A stretch of DNA of 64,000 nt from DAIQNV01 sp036788215 (GCA_036788215.1 DAIQNV010000003.1:16226-80225), one strand, 5' to 3'. Positions 8,059 to 17,043 are shown, numbered from the stretch's first letter. Notes: generated by a model from the letters alone, not told the origin. Program-made: numbers and translations.

Positions 8059-9867
8059 ATGAGCGTGGGGATGGAATCCTTGTTGACGCTGGCAGTCGAT
8101 GGGAACGCGGGGCTTGCACTCGAGCTCCTGAAGGTCCTGGCGTGCGCGGGTGCAGTCGCGATCGTGCTCGGGCGGTTGAAGCTGTCGGCCATCCCGGGGT
8201 ACCTGATCGCGGGGGCGTTGATCGGGCCCTCCGGGATCGGGCTGGTGGATGACTACGAGCAGATCGTCGGGATCGGCAACCTGGCGGTCGTGCTTCTGAT
8301 GTTCGGCATCGGGCTTCATCTGGACATCGCGGGCATGCGCCGCGGGGCGCTTTCCCTGATCGCGATCGGCGTGATCTCTTCGGCGCTGGCGATCCTGTTG
8401 CTCACTCCGGTGGCGGCGGCTTTCGGGGTCCCGTGGTCGGGGGCGTTGGTGATCGGCATGGCGTTCTCGAACTCGTCGACCGCGGTGGTGCTGCGCGTCG
8501 TGCAGCAGTCGCGGGAGCTGCAGCGGGCGCACGGGCGCCTGATTTTCGGCGTGCTGCTGCTGCAGGACCTGCTGTTCATTGCGATGCTGGCGTTCATACC
8601 GACGCTGGCGGGCCTCGCGGGGACCTCGGGCGAGGGTTCGGTCGCGAGCGACGGCCCGCTGGGCGGGGACGGTCTCCTGGTCGTGGTCGGTGGGACGCTG
8701 GTCCGCGTCGCCATCCTGGCGGCCCTGTTGGTGGCAGGGAAGCTGGTGCTGCCCCGGGTGATGCTGGAAACCGCCAAGCGGGCGACGCCCGAGGTGATCC
8801 TGGTTGTCGCAGCGGCGGTGGCGCTCGGGTCGGCGGTGCTCGCCGAGTCGCTGGGACTGAGCGCCGCGTTGGGCTCGTTCATCGCGGGTTTCCTGCTGGC
8901 GGGGACGCCCTTCCGCTTCCATGTGTCGGGTCAGATGACGCCTCTGCGGGACTTGTTTATGGCGGTCTTCTTCACCGCGGTGGGCCTGCAGGTGGACCTC
9001 GCGACGGTCGTCCCGCTGTGGTGGGTCGTGCTGATCGGCGTGGTGGCGACCGTGGTGCTCAAGTCGGCCGCGGTCGCGTTCCCGGCGTGGGCGTTCGGCG
9101 CGAGCGCCGGCCCGGCGGCGCAGACCGCGGTCAGCCTCTCGCAGGCGGGCGAGTTCTCCCTCGTCATGCTGGGCGTCGCGGCGGGGCTCGGGCTGATCGC
9201 CGACGATGCTTTGAGCGTGGTCATCGCGGTGGTCGTGGTCTCGCTCATCGCGACGCCGGGGCTGATGGTGCTGGGGCGGGGGCTGTCGGCCCGCCTGGCG
9301 GGGGTGCGACCGGCACCTTGGATTCGGCGGTTGTCCTTCTCCGACGCTCCGACGGCGCCCTCGTCGGAGGGCGCGACGGGCGATGCAAAGACGCGTTGTC
9401 CCGCGATCATCGCGGGCTACGGGCCGGTAGGGCGTGCGTGCGCCGACCTGCTTATCGCGGAAGGCGTGCCGGTCACGATCATCGAGCTGAACCCGGAGAC
9501 GGTGAAGCGACAGCGCGGCATTGGGCGGTCGATCGTGTACGGGGATGTGACGAACGCCGAGGTGCTGGAGTCCGCAGGTGTTGCGAACGCCAACGCGGTC
9601 GTGCTGACGATCCCCGATGAGGACGCGATGCTGCGGGCGTGCCGTGCGATCCGGGCGGCGAATCCGACCGCCTTCATCGCGGCCCGGGCGGGCGTGCTGA
9701 GCAAGGGCCTGCAGGCGCGTCAGCTCGGCGCGGACCATGTGACGGTGGAGGAGATCGCGACCGCGGAAGCGATGGCGAGGCAGGTGCTGGACCAGCTGAA
9801 CCGGCGCGCGGGGGCGCAGCGGGAGGCGGAGACGCGGAAGGCGGCGAGCGGGGAAGGGGCGGAGTGA
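8059..9867 (+). CDS. Kef-type cation:proton antiporter with TrkA-N (RCK) domain
   Basis: The 602-residue membrane protein belongs to the CPA2 family (KefB/KefC/YbaL type), which exchanges K+ or Na+ for protons. The first 420 residues form about a dozen hydrophobic segments, including IPGYLIAGALIGPSGIGLVD and GMAFSNSSTAVVLRVVQQSR. From about residue 449 a Rossmann nucleotide-binding domain (AIIAGYGPVGRACADLL, then TIIELNPETVKR and YGDVTNAEVLESAG) should gate the transporter by NAD(H). The start is ATG 8059. It stands alone between hairpin repeats, so its regulation is unclear. Confidence 0.9.
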   Translation: MSVGMESLLTLAVDGNAGLALELLKVLACAGAVAIVLGRLKLSAIPGYLIAGALIGPSGIGLVDDYEQIVGIGNLAVVLLMFGIGLHLDIAGMRRGALSLIAIGVISSALAILLLTPVAAAFGVPWSGALVIGMAFSNSSTAVVLRVVQQSRELQRAHGRLIFGVLLLQDLLFIAMLAFIPTLAGLAGTSGEGSVASDGPLGGDGLLVVVGGTLVRVAILAALLVAGKLVLPRVMLETAKRATPEVILVVAAAVALGSAVLAESLGLSAALGSFIAGFLLAGTPFRFHVSGQMTPLRDLFMAVFFTAVGLQVDLATVVPLWWVVLIGVVATVVLKSAAVAFPAWAFGASAGPAAQTAVSLSQAGEFSLVMLGVAAGLGLIADDALSVVIAVVVVSLIATPGLMVLGRGLSARLAGVRPAPWIRRLSFSDAPTAPSSEGATGDAKTRCPAIIAGYGPVGRACADLLIAEGVPVTIIELNPETVKRQRGIGRSIVYGDVTNAEVLESAGVANANAVVLTIPDEDAMLRACRAIRAANPTAFIAARAGVLSKGLQARQLGADHVTVEEIATAEAMARQVLDQLNRRAGAQREAETRKAASGEGAE

Positions 9868-9924
9868 CGGGGTGGCGGGGTGGCGGAGTGGGGGGATGAT
9901 GGGGTTGGCGGGCTGTTTGTTGAT

Positions 9925-9955
9925 CACACGGGCGGACGAGCCGTCGGTGGCACCC
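9925..9955 (+). repeat. Family B hairpin repeat (copy 2, imperfect)
   Basis: It has the same ACGAG loop and the same GGTGGCACCC right end as the copy at 7997, but the stem CACACGGGCGG / CCGTCGGTG is imperfect. A family A copy follows 26 bases later. Confidence 0.55.
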
Positions 9956-9981
9956 GAGGTTGGTGGGGACCGCGCGGCGTT

Positions 9982-10018
9982 CGTGGAAAGACCGCTTCGC
10001 GGTGTTTCCACGGCACCC
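9982..10018 (+). repeat. Family A hairpin repeat (copy 3)
   Basis: Outer arms GTGGAAA / TTTCCAC and inner arms ACCGC / GCGGT around TTC, then GGCACCC. Both stems are perfect. It lies between convergent genes. Confidence 0.85.
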
Positions 10019-10029
10019 GTTGTCTTGGG

Positions 10030-10935
10030 TCAGTCCTTGATCTGGCGGAGCTCGTCCCGGAGGATGGCGGCGAGTTCGTAGTTCTCGCGTTCGATCGCTT
10101 CGCGGAGACGCTGGCGGAGCTCGGCCTTCTGGCTGACGGGGAGCTTGGGCATGAGGGCCTCACGCATCGAGCGGAGGACCTGGACTTCGCTCGAGTTCTC
10201 GAAGTCCTCGGGGGCGCCATCGGCGGAGAAGTGGCTGCGGAGCTGGTCGAGCCCGTCGTCGATCGCGAGAAGGGCCGCCTTGGGCTCGTGCTCCTCGAGG
10301 GCCTGCGAGGCGAGGGCCCGGGCCCGCATCATGAGGATGTAGGGGCGGACCTGGGTCAGCATCCGCCGGTCCTCCTCGGTCGCGGCATGCTCGGCGCACA
10401 GCTCGACGACGCGGAGGTTGCGGGTGGTGTCCCGGACGACGCCCTCGTAGTCCTCGAGGACGAGCAGGGCGACATAGCGGTGGTAGAACTGGGCCGCCTC
10501 GTCCCTCAGGAGCCGGCAGTCCTCGGGCGTGAGGATGTCGGGGGGCGAGTCGGGCTCCGCGGGGCCCGAGGAGGGCTGGGCGGAGGCGGACGTGGGCGGT
10601 GAGCCCTGGGAGGGGTCGAGATCCTCCGCTTCGGGGCCGGTGCCCGCTTCGGCGAGGTCCTGAGGATCGTCGTCCTCGTCGTCATCGATCAGGTCGTCCG
10701 AGAAGCCCAGCATGCCCTCCGCGGTGTCGATGCGCTGCTCGTAGTACTCGAGGTAGGAGGGGTACCCATGGGGCTCGACGCCATCGGGGCGGCCCTCGAT
10801 GTTCATCTGGAGGACGCCCAGATCGAGCCGGACCTGGATCCTGGGCTCGCCATCATCACCGGATATGATCCGTACATTGATCTGGCCGGGCTCGTAGGGC
10901 CAGTCTTCGAGGATTCTGGCGAGGTCAAGGCTCAC
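10030..10935 (-). CDS. UvrB/UvrC (UVR) motif-containing protein
   Basis: The 301-residue cytosolic protein ends in a UVR motif (about residues 270-298: LRQRLREAIERENYELAAIL), a helical hairpin that in UvrB and UvrC joins the two proteins and also occurs in McsA-type regulators. The N-terminal 80 residues form a beta-rich domain (INVRIISGDDGEPRIQVRLD), followed by an acidic, Pro/Ser-rich linker (90-135) and a helical TPR-like middle. No nuclease or helicase motifs are present, so it is not UvrB or UvrC. It may be an adaptor or a stress-related regulator. The start is GTG 10935. Confidence 0.7.
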   Translation of the reverse strand: MSLDLARILEDWPYEPGQINVRIISGDDGEPRIQVRLDLGVLQMNIEGRPDGVEPHGYPSYLEYYEQRIDTAEGMLGFSDDLIDDDEDDDPQDLAEAGTGPEAEDLDPSQGSPPTSASAQPSSGPAEPDSPPDILTPEDCRLLRDEAAQFYHRYVALLVLEDYEGVVRDTTRNLRVVELCAEHAATEEDRRMLTQVRPYILMMRARALASQALEEHEPKAALLAIDDGLDQLRSHFSADGAPEDFENSSEVQVLRSMREALMPKLPVSQKAELRQRLREAIERENYELAAILRDELRQIKD

Positions 10936-11285
10936 GGCAGGAACCCCCCTATTGTGGTCAAGTTAAAGTGGGCTATCGGGACGGGTTGGATCATCAAAAA
11001 CGCGTTAGTATGGGCCCATTTCTGTCTCGTGCCAAGAAAATCCGAGATTCGTGACTAGAATGTGGGGTCTTCGCTTTCAAGGGCGTGGGCGGGACGGTAC
11101 CGGCGGATAACAGTTGGTATTTTTGCGCTAACTCCCTTGTCTTCAGGTGATTTGTCGACGAGACGAAACCTTGCTCGTCGTATACTGGAATCGTAGGTGG
11201 CGACCCAGAGTCCTCCGGGGCTTTGGGTGATAGAGAGACTTCTTTCGAGAGCGCGGCTGCGTTTTGCCGCGGAAGGTGAGTAGAT
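10936..11285. other. Divergent intergenic region upstream of the sigma factor gene
   Basis: This 350-base spacer is more A/T-rich than the genes around it and must hold promoters for both directions. A TATACT at 11181-11186 is a possible -10 for the sigma gene, but no -35 lies at the right distance. No ORF or structured RNA was recognised. Confidence 0.4.
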
Positions 11286-12236
11286 GTGAGAGACTCCATG
11301 CAGTCGGCGGTGGCGTCGTCGACATTGAAGTCCGATATACAGGTCTACCTGTCCGAGATCAATCGCACTGCTCTGCTGACCGCGGAGGAGGAGCGTGAGC
11401 TCGGGTGGGCGATCATCAACGACGGGTGTCCGGCGGCGCGGGAGCGCATGATCCGGGCGAACCTGCGGTTGGTGGTTGCGATCGCGAAGAACTACGCGAA
11501 CCGCGGGCTGCCCCTGACCGACCTCATCGAAGAGGGCAACATCGGTCTCATGCGGGCGGTCGAGGGGTTCGACCCCGCCCAGGGGGCGCGGTTCAGCACC
11601 TATGCGTCGTGGTGGATCAAGCAGGCGATCAAGCGGGCGCTCATCAACGCCCGCCAGCCGATCCACATCCCGGCGTACATGGTCGAGCTGATCGCGAAGT
11701 GGAAGCTGGCCCAGCGGACGCTGCACGCGGAGCTGGGCTACGCCCCTTCGATCGAGCAGCTCGCTGAGCACATGCAGCTGCCGGTCAAGAAGGTCAAGAT
11801 CATCCGGCGGGCGGTGCGGGCGTTCCGGACGCCGGCGCAGGAGGGCTCGGGTTCCGAGGGGGACCTGATGAGCCTGAGCGAGCTGGTCGCGGACACCCGG
11901 GACGGGGCACCCGATGAGCGGGCCCTGCTGACCGAGGAGCTCGACGTCCTGCGGAAACTGCTCGAGACGATCGACGACCGCGAGGCGACGATCCTCCGGC
12001 TCCGCTTCGGGCTGGACGGGCGCGAGCCCCTCACGCTCAAGCAGATCGCGGACATGGTGGACATCAGCCGCGAGCGTGTGAGGCAGATCGTCGAGGAGTC
12101 GCTCGAGAAGCTGAACGAGCGCCTGAACGACGCGAAGCCCAGCCGGTTCTTCCGGCGGCGCGGGGAGGATGACGGGGACGAGAACCCGCCCCATCGCCAC
12201 GGGCCTCACCTGAGGCTGCACGGGTCGGCGGGGTGA
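11286..12236 (+). CDS. RNA polymerase sigma factor, sigma-70 family (RpoD/SigA-like)
   Basis: The 316-residue sigma factor would direct RNA polymerase to promoters. It has region 1.2 (DIQVYLSEINRTALLTAEEE), region 2 (LRLVVAIAKNYANRGLPLTD, then FSTYASWWIKQAIKRAL), region 3 (PIHIPAYMVELIAKW) and region 4 (LRLRFGLDGREPLTL and the helix-turn-helix ISRERVRQIVEESLEKL). It lacks the long region 1.1 and non-conserved insert of a primary RpoD, so it may be an alternative group 2 factor. The start is GTG 11286 behind GGAAGGTGAG; ATG 11298 is possible. The partner-switch pair at 20876-21726 is not adjacent, so a link is only a guess. Confidence 0.9.
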   Translation: MRDSMQSAVASSTLKSDIQVYLSEINRTALLTAEEERELGWAIINDGCPAARERMIRANLRLVVAIAKNYANRGLPLTDLIEEGNIGLMRAVEGFDPAQGARFSTYASWWIKQAIKRALINARQPIHIPAYMVELIAKWKLAQRTLHAELGYAPSIEQLAEHMQLPVKKVKIIRRAVRAFRTPAQEGSGSEGDLMSLSELVADTRDGAPDERALLTEELDVLRKLLETIDDREATILRLRFGLDGREPLTLKQIADMVDISRERVRQIVEESLEKLNERLNDAKPSRFFRRRGEDDGDENPPHRHGPHLRLHGSAG

Positions 12237-12261
12237 TCCACTCCTGAACTTGCATCGATCG

Positions 12262-12292
12262 GCGACGGGCTCCGGCCCGTCGCTGTGTTTTT
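12262..12292 (+). terminator. Rho-independent terminator
   Basis: A 9-bp stem GCGACGGGC / GCCCGTCGC with loop TCCG, then TGTGTTTTT. It ends the sigma factor gene. Confidence 0.85.
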
Positions 12293-12480
12293 GGGCGTGA
12301 CGTAGTGGCGGGGTCGCGCCGGGGGGTTGGCCCGCCGGTTCGTCCGGGCGGGGGTGCGGGGTTGCCCGAAGTGCCGCTGCGCAGCGGTTCGGGGCGCCGG
12401 GCCGCCGGGGCCATGCCCGGGTGGGGCGGTTGTGGGTCCGGTATGGGCGGGGGTGGGGGGGATCCTGCTAGGATCGAGGC

Positions 12481-14112
12481 ATGACGAGATCTGTTGCGCA
12501 ATCGGGCGGTGTCGTGCGGTCGTCGGGCTTCCGGCGGCTGGTGTCGCTGGGGGCTGCGGTGATCGGGCTGGCGGCGGTGACGGGGTCCGGGGTGGCCCAG
12601 GACGCCATCACGCAGCTGAACCGGTCGCTGGAGCAGGTGACGCCCGACCGACGGAGCGAGACGGTGCTGCTGCCGGCGCTGGCGGCGCTCGAGTCGCCGC
12701 CGATCGTGGTGGACCGGCTGGAGTCCGCCCGCCTGCTGATGCCCGGGCTGACCGGCTGGGACCAGGCGTCGGCGTGGGCGATGGGGTCGACGCAGAAGGC
12801 GGCGCTGGACGCGCTGCGGGCGGTGACCATGGAACGGCGCTACGAGCGGGCGATGGTGTTCGCTCAGCCCTACGGCGTGGCAAACCTGAGCCCGGCGACG
12901 ATCCTCTCGGGGATGTACACGGACCTAGGCGACCCGCCCCTGATCGCGGCGGCGCACCACAAGTACCTGGACAAGATGCACGATCTGCGTCTGCTCGTGC
13001 ACGTGGAGTCTTCGAGGCTCGTGGGCGAGGGGCGCCACGCGGACGCGGCGGATCTGCTGCTCCGGCTGAGCGGGCTGGGGCGGCAGATGATCGACCGGCC
13101 CCTGCTGAAGGAATCGCTGTGGGGCTACCAGACGATCATCGACGCGCTGCAGCGGGTGCGGGACGTGGTGTACCAGGACTTCCGGGGTGAGCGGCGGATG
13201 TCGCCTGCGGAGATCCTGTCGGTGATCGAGGCGCTGCGCGAGGATGGCTTCCTCGCGATGGCTCGCCTGCGATTCCCCGACGGGAACCGGCTGGCGGCGC
13301 GGCAACTGATCGAGCGCGTGTACGAGCCCCGCGGGCGTGCCCAGGAGAATGTGTACCTCTCGACGATGGTGCGGCTCGGCGGGTCCGAGCGCCCGCTGCG
13401 TCGGTTCGCGGGTGCCTCGCGCTGGGCGGGCACCGCGCAGAACCAGGCGGACTGGTACGAGGTGAACGACCAGATCGAGCGGGTGTACTCGGGATGGAGC
13501 GGGCGGTGGGACCTGAGCCCGTTCGACCCGGTGCTGAAGCTGCCCTTCGCGATCGACACGGTGGAGAACCCGGACGCCTACGCGGTCGTGCTCGAGCCGG
13601 CGACGGTGACGACCGACGAGGGGCGGCGGGTGTCGGGGACGGAGCTGTTCGACCTGCGGACCGTCCTGAAGGTGGAGCGTGTCGGCACGCGCCAGGCGCT
13701 CGCGGTGGTGGGGCGGTACTACGAGACGGAGCTGTTCCCGCCCCAGATCAGTTCTGTGCGAGCCCAGTGGCTCGGCGGGACGCTCGGGGCGGATGCGTTC
13801 AACGAGAGCCGCCAGGGCGGGCGGGAGCCACCCATGGAGTTCTTCGTGCCGGTGCGGGACGCGTTCGTCGCGGACCGCCGGGCAGATGCGCAGCCTCACC
13901 GGATGGAGGTCTTCCCGGGTGACGGGACGAACTTCGGCGTAGCGCTGTTCGACGATCAGTTTCTGCTCTATTCCGTGGGACCGAACAGCGCGAAGGACTG
14001 GGCGGAGCGTGTGAGCCAGGACCGCGACGCCCTGATCGGCGACTACCTGCTCTGGCCCCCGGTGCTGAGCCTGCACCGGGCGCACCTGGTCGAGACCGGG
14101 CAGTTGCGTTAA
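12481..14112 (+). CDS. Secreted hypothetical protein (543 aa)
   Basis: The N-terminus is a signal peptide (basic start, then VSLGAAVIGLAAVTGSGVAQ), so the protein is exported. The mature part is mainly helical, with many Arg and Leu (for example ESSRLVGEGRHADAADLLLR), and turns beta-rich near the C-terminus (LFDDQFLLYSVGPNSAKDWA). No enzymatic motif was found and the family was not recognised. LLYSVGPN followed by D resembles the end of some planctomycete proteins carrying pseudopilin-like product domains, but this is not enough for a function. ATG 12481 follows a weak purine stretch. trxB follows in the same direction, 92 bases on. Confidence 0.7.
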   Translation: MTRSVAQSGGVVRSSGFRRLVSLGAAVIGLAAVTGSGVAQDAITQLNRSLEQVTPDRRSETVLLPALAALESPPIVVDRLESARLLMPGLTGWDQASAWAMGSTQKAALDALRAVTMERRYERAMVFAQPYGVANLSPATILSGMYTDLGDPPLIAAAHHKYLDKMHDLRLLVHVESSRLVGEGRHADAADLLLRLSGLGRQMIDRPLLKESLWGYQTIIDALQRVRDVVYQDFRGERRMSPAEILSVIEALREDGFLAMARLRFPDGNRLAARQLIERVYEPRGRAQENVYLSTMVRLGGSERPLRRFAGASRWAGTAQNQADWYEVNDQIERVYSGWSGRWDLSPFDPVLKLPFAIDTVENPDAYAVVLEPATVTTDEGRRVSGTELFDLRTVLKVERVGTRQALAVVGRYYETELFPPQISSVRAQWLGGTLGADAFNESRQGGREPPMEFFVPVRDAFVADRRADAQPHRMEVFPGDGTNFGVALFDDQFLLYSVGPNSAKDWAERVSQDRDALIGDYLLWPPVLSLHRAHLVETGQLR

Positions 14113-14204
14113 CGGGGCCGGGCGCCGGCGCCCGGAACATCCGGCGGGGATGGGGTGTTGGTCTTTGACCGACGGACGGTGCCGTCGGATTGGGAGGCGT
14201 GTCG

Positions 14205-15212
14205 ATGGTGAAGGCTGGAAGCGGTTCCGATGGCGTGCACAAGTTGGTGATCGTGGGCTCGGGCCCGGCCGGTTGGACCGCGGCGATCTACGCGGCGCGG
14301 GCGCAGTTGGAGCCCGTGGTGTACGTCGGCGTGCCCAAGCAGGACCCGGGGCCGGTGCTGCCGGGCGGGCAACTCATGCTGACGACCGAGGTCGAGAACT
14401 ATCCCGGTTTCCCGGAGGGCGTGACGGGGCCCGAGATGATGATGTCCTTCCAGAAGCAGGCGGAGCGCTTCGGGACGAAGGTGATCGGGCAGGACATCGT
14501 CTCGATCGACTTCAGCGAGGACCCGGTGAACGAGCCCCACAGGCTGCACACCTCGAAGGGCGAGGTGGTGCTCGCGTACGCGGTGATCATCTCCTCGGGG
14601 GCGACCGCGAACTGGCTCGGGCTCGAGAACGAGATGCGGCTCGCGAAATCGGGTGGCGGCGTGAGCGCGTGCGCCGTGTGCGACGGGGCGTTGCCTCACT
14701 TCCGCGGGAAGCCCCTGGCGGTGGTGGGGGGCGGCGACACCGCGATGGAGGAGGCGACCTACCTGACGAAGTTCGCGAGCGAGGTCTTCGTGATCCACCG
14801 GCGCGAGAGCCTGCGTGCGAGCAAGGTGATGCAGGAGCGGTACCTCAGCAAGCCCAACGCGAAGGTGCTCTGGAACAAGGTCGTCGTGGACGTCTTGGGC
14901 GACGAGAAGATCTCGGGCGTCGTGCTCGAGGACACCGTGACCAAGGAGCGGAGCGAGCTCGCGGTGGGGGGGCTCTTCGTCGCGATCGGGCACACGCCGG
15001 CGACGAAGTTCCTGCGCGAGACGGGGCTCGAGTTCGATGACGCCGGCTACATCATCCTGAGAGGACGGGACAGCGCGACCAATCTGCCCAGCGTCTTCGC
15101 GGCGGGGGACGTGGCGGACGCCAGGTACCGCCAGGCGGTCACCGCTGCGGGGATGGGCTGCCAGGCGGCGCTGGATGCGGAGCACTGGCTCGGGGCGAAG
15201 GGCCTGAACTAG
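14205..15212 (+). CDS. trxB: Thioredoxin-disulfide reductase
   Basis: TrxB is an FAD enzyme that passes electrons from NADPH to thioredoxin in the cytosol. The 335-residue protein has the FAD site LVIVGSGPAGWTAAIYAARA near residue 16, the redox-active CAVC in GVSACAVCDG near 156, the NADPH site AVVGGGDTAMEEATYL near 174, and the C-terminal FAD motif VFAAGDVADARYRQAVTAAG. ATG 14205 was chosen because GGGAGG lies 7 bases upstream; TTG 14190 and GTG 14199 are also in frame. A small inverted repeat (CCGACG / CGTCGG, 14169-14188) lies just upstream and may be regulatory. Confidence 0.93.
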   Translation: MVKAGSGSDGVHKLVIVGSGPAGWTAAIYAARAQLEPVVYVGVPKQDPGPVLPGGQLMLTTEVENYPGFPEGVTGPEMMMSFQKQAERFGTKVIGQDIVSIDFSEDPVNEPHRLHTSKGEVVLAYAVIISSGATANWLGLENEMRLAKSGGGVSACAVCDGALPHFRGKPLAVVGGGDTAMEEATYLTKFASEVFVIHRRESLRASKVMQERYLSKPNAKVLWNKVVVDVLGDEKISGVVLEDTVTKERSELAVGGLFVAIGHTPATKFLRETGLEFDDAGYIILRGRDSATNLPSVFAAGDVADARYRQAVTAAGMGCQAALDAEHWLGAKGLN

Positions 15213-15275
15213 CCTTTGCGCTCCGTTGAGCGCCTGCGGGCGCACACGCGATGTCGCGATGCCGGCGGCTGAACT

Positions 15276-15312
15276 CGTGGAGAAATCGCTGCGCGATGTC
15301 TCCACGGCACCC
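15276..15312 (+). repeat. Family A hairpin repeat (copy 4)
   Basis: Outer arms GTGGAGA / TCTCCAC and inner arms ATCGC / GCGAT around TGC, then GGCACCC. Both stems are perfect and both differ from copy 3 by paired (compensatory) changes. It lies between convergent genes. Confidence 0.85.
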
Positions 15313-15325
15313 TGTGTGAGTGTTG

Positions 15326-15355
15326 GGTGGCATGCCCACGCGCAGCGCGGGCGTA
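15326..15355 (+). repeat. Family C repeat (copy 1)
   Basis: GGTGGCATGCCCACGC, then GCA, then GCGCGGGCGT: a hairpin with one internal mismatch (GCCCACGC / GCGCGGGC). A longer relative is at 50949. It directly follows a family A copy. Confidence 0.5.
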
Positions 15356-15361
15356 TCGCGA

Positions 15362-15820
15362 TTAACCCAGAGCCGTGATGACTTCCGGGGGGGCCTGGAC
15401 GAGTTCGACGAGGACGCCCTGGGACGAGATGGGGAACTCGTCGTTCGCCTTCGGGTGGATGAAGCAGACGTCGTGCCCGCCGGCACCCTTGCGGATGCCC
15501 CCGGGCGTGAAGCGGACGCCCTGGCTGGTGAGCCACTCGACCGCCTTCGGGAGATCGTCGATCCAGAGCCCGATGTGGTTGAGGGCGGGCTCGTGGACCT
15601 TGGGCTTCTTCTCGGGGTCGAGGGGCTGCATGAGGTCGACCTCGACCGCGGTGGGGCCCTCGCCTATGCGGTAGATGTCCTCGTCGACGTTCTCGCGCTC
15701 GGATTGGAAGTCGCCCACGCGGGTGAGGCCCATGATCTCGCCCCAGAAGCTGGCGAGGGCGGGCTTGTCGAGGCCGCCTATGGCGACCTGCTGGATGCCG
15801 AGGACGCGGAAGGGTCTCAT
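15362..15820 (-). CDS. VOC family (glyoxalase-like) protein
   Basis: The 152-residue protein forms one vicinal-oxygen-chelate domain made of two beta-alpha-beta-beta-beta modules (VLGIQQVAIGGLDKPALASF and ALNHIGLWIDDLPKAVEWLT). Candidate metal ligands are visible: a Gln in the first strand (IQQVAI), a Glu in TAVEVDLMQPL, the His in LNHIGLWI, and a Glu near the end (VLVELVQAP). This pattern is shared by methylmalonyl-CoA epimerases and glyoxalase I relatives; the reaction cannot be fixed from the sequence. ATG 15820 has GGGAG six bases upstream; an in-frame start 33 bases earlier was rejected for lack of a binding site. Confidence 0.8.
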   Translation of the reverse strand: MRPFRVLGIQQVAIGGLDKPALASFWGEIMGLTRVGDFQSERENVDEDIYRIGEGPTAVEVDLMQPLDPEKKPKVHEPALNHIGLWIDDLPKAVEWLTSQGVRFTPGGIRKGAGGHDVCFIHPKANDEFPISSQGVLVELVQAPPEVITALG

Positions 15821-15947
15821 GGTGAACTCCCGTTTCTGGTGTGCGAGCGGCAAATCGTACGCCGGTGTCCGTTTCTGGTCGAGGTGGGCATGTGGCCCAG
15901 TTTTCCAGTGACATCCCCCAGATCGGGCAGCATGGGGGACAAAGGTG

Positions 15948-15975
15948 TTGCGGGGCGATTTCCGTCTGGTAAGCT
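15948..15975 (+). promoter_or_regulatory. Candidate sigma-70 promoter
   Basis: TTGCGG, 16 bases, TAAGCT, 87 bases upstream of the ATG at 16063. A small hairpin (CGCAGC / GCTGCG) lies in the leader. The match is moderate. Confidence 0.4.
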
Positions 15976-16062
15976 CTTAATAAGCACTGAGAGAGGGTGG
16001 TCTTTCGCAGCGTGGCTGCGACGACCGTGGGGTTTGGTGATCACTCTCAGGAGGCATTGAGA

Positions 16063-16980
16063 ATGCAGATGCGTGGTTTGACTGGTATGGCGATCGTTGC
16101 GATCGCCGGTGGTGTGGCGTCGGCCCAGCTCGTGACTTCGATCACGAAGCCGACCTTCGGCACGAACGATCCCGACGTGTTCCTGACGGATGTGAACACG
16201 GGGCAGAGCCAGTTCCTTCTGAACCCGGACGGGCTGATCCCGGCGACGGCGCCCGGGTTCGGCGGTCTGGCGGCGGACGAGAGCAACCGGCGGCTCTTCG
16301 CGAGCACGCGGAACGGGCCTCAGGATGACCTGTACACGCTCGACTACGCCACGCTGACCCCGACCAGGATCGGCCAGGTCAATGTCAACGGAACGGCGAT
16401 CTCGATCGATGGCCTGGCGTACGACACGCGGAACAACCAGCTCTGGGCGACGAAGCGCCTGGGGATCGGCGGGAACGCCGAGGGTCTGTACCGCGTCGAC
16501 CAGAACACCGGGGCGGCGGAGCTGGTGCTGCAGTACGAGGCCGGCACCTTCGACATCGAGATCAGCGCGATCGACTACGACCCGGTCACGGGGCTGATCT
16601 ACCTCGTCGACGAGGACACCGGAGGCGGCACCGGCATCTGGAGCTTCGATCCGGACAACGCTTCGGCGGGTCTGAGCTTCGTGGTCGACCTCGCCCCGGG
16701 CGTGACAGACGTGGACGGGCTCGGCGCCGGGGACGGGAAGCTCTTCCTCGTGTCCGACGGGCTGCAGGGCAACGGTGGCCTGCACTATGTCTACAACCTC
16801 CTGACCGGTGAGTACGAGGCGACGCTGCCGACGCCCTACCCCGGGTATTCGAACAGCGTGCTCGGGCTGATCAACCCGTCGGCGGGCGGCGCCTACGCGC
16901 CGGGCCTGATCCCGACGCCGGGCACTGGGGCGCTGCTCGGGCTGGCCGGCATCGCTGCGGCGCGTCGTCGTCGTCGGTGA
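16063..16980 (+). CDS. Exported protein with PEP-CTERM-like sorting tail
   Basis: The 305-residue protein starts with a signal peptide (GLTGMAIVAIAGGVASAQ). The body has repeated strand-turn units such as FGGLAADESNRRLFASTRNG and LAYDTRNNQLWATKRLG, which suggest a beta-propeller. The tail is IPTPGTGALLGLAGIAAARR plus further Arg: a Pro-rich motif, a hydrophobic helix and a basic end, as in PEP-CTERM proteins processed by an exosortase. ATG 16063 has AGGAGG eight bases upstream. The exosortase is not in this window. The function of the extracellular domain is unknown. Confidence 0.8.
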   Translation: MQMRGLTGMAIVAIAGGVASAQLVTSITKPTFGTNDPDVFLTDVNTGQSQFLLNPDGLIPATAPGFGGLAADESNRRLFASTRNGPQDDLYTLDYATLTPTRIGQVNVNGTAISIDGLAYDTRNNQLWATKRLGIGGNAEGLYRVDQNTGAAELVLQYEAGTFDIEISAIDYDPVTGLIYLVDEDTGGGTGIWSFDPDNASAGLSFVVDLAPGVTDVDGLGAGDGKLFLVSDGLQGNGGLHYVYNLLTGEYEATLPTPYPGYSNSVLGLINPSAGGAYAPGLIPTPGTGALLGLAGIAAARRRRR

Positions 16981-17006
16981 TGCGGTGAGTGGAATCGCGA
17001 ATTCAG

Positions 17007-17043
17007 GGGCCCGGCGCGGGAGCGTCGGGCCCTTTGTCGTTTT
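17007..17043 (+). terminator. Rho-independent terminator
   Basis: GGGCCCGGCGC / GCGTCGGGCCC around GGGA (one G-U pair), then TTTGTCGTTTT. Confidence 0.85.

Noticed and set aside
7507..10011. Minus-strand ORF of 834 codons opposite the acetyltransferase and the Kef antiporter
   Set aside because: Arg/His/Pro/Gln-rich shadow spanning two real genes and the repeats between them.
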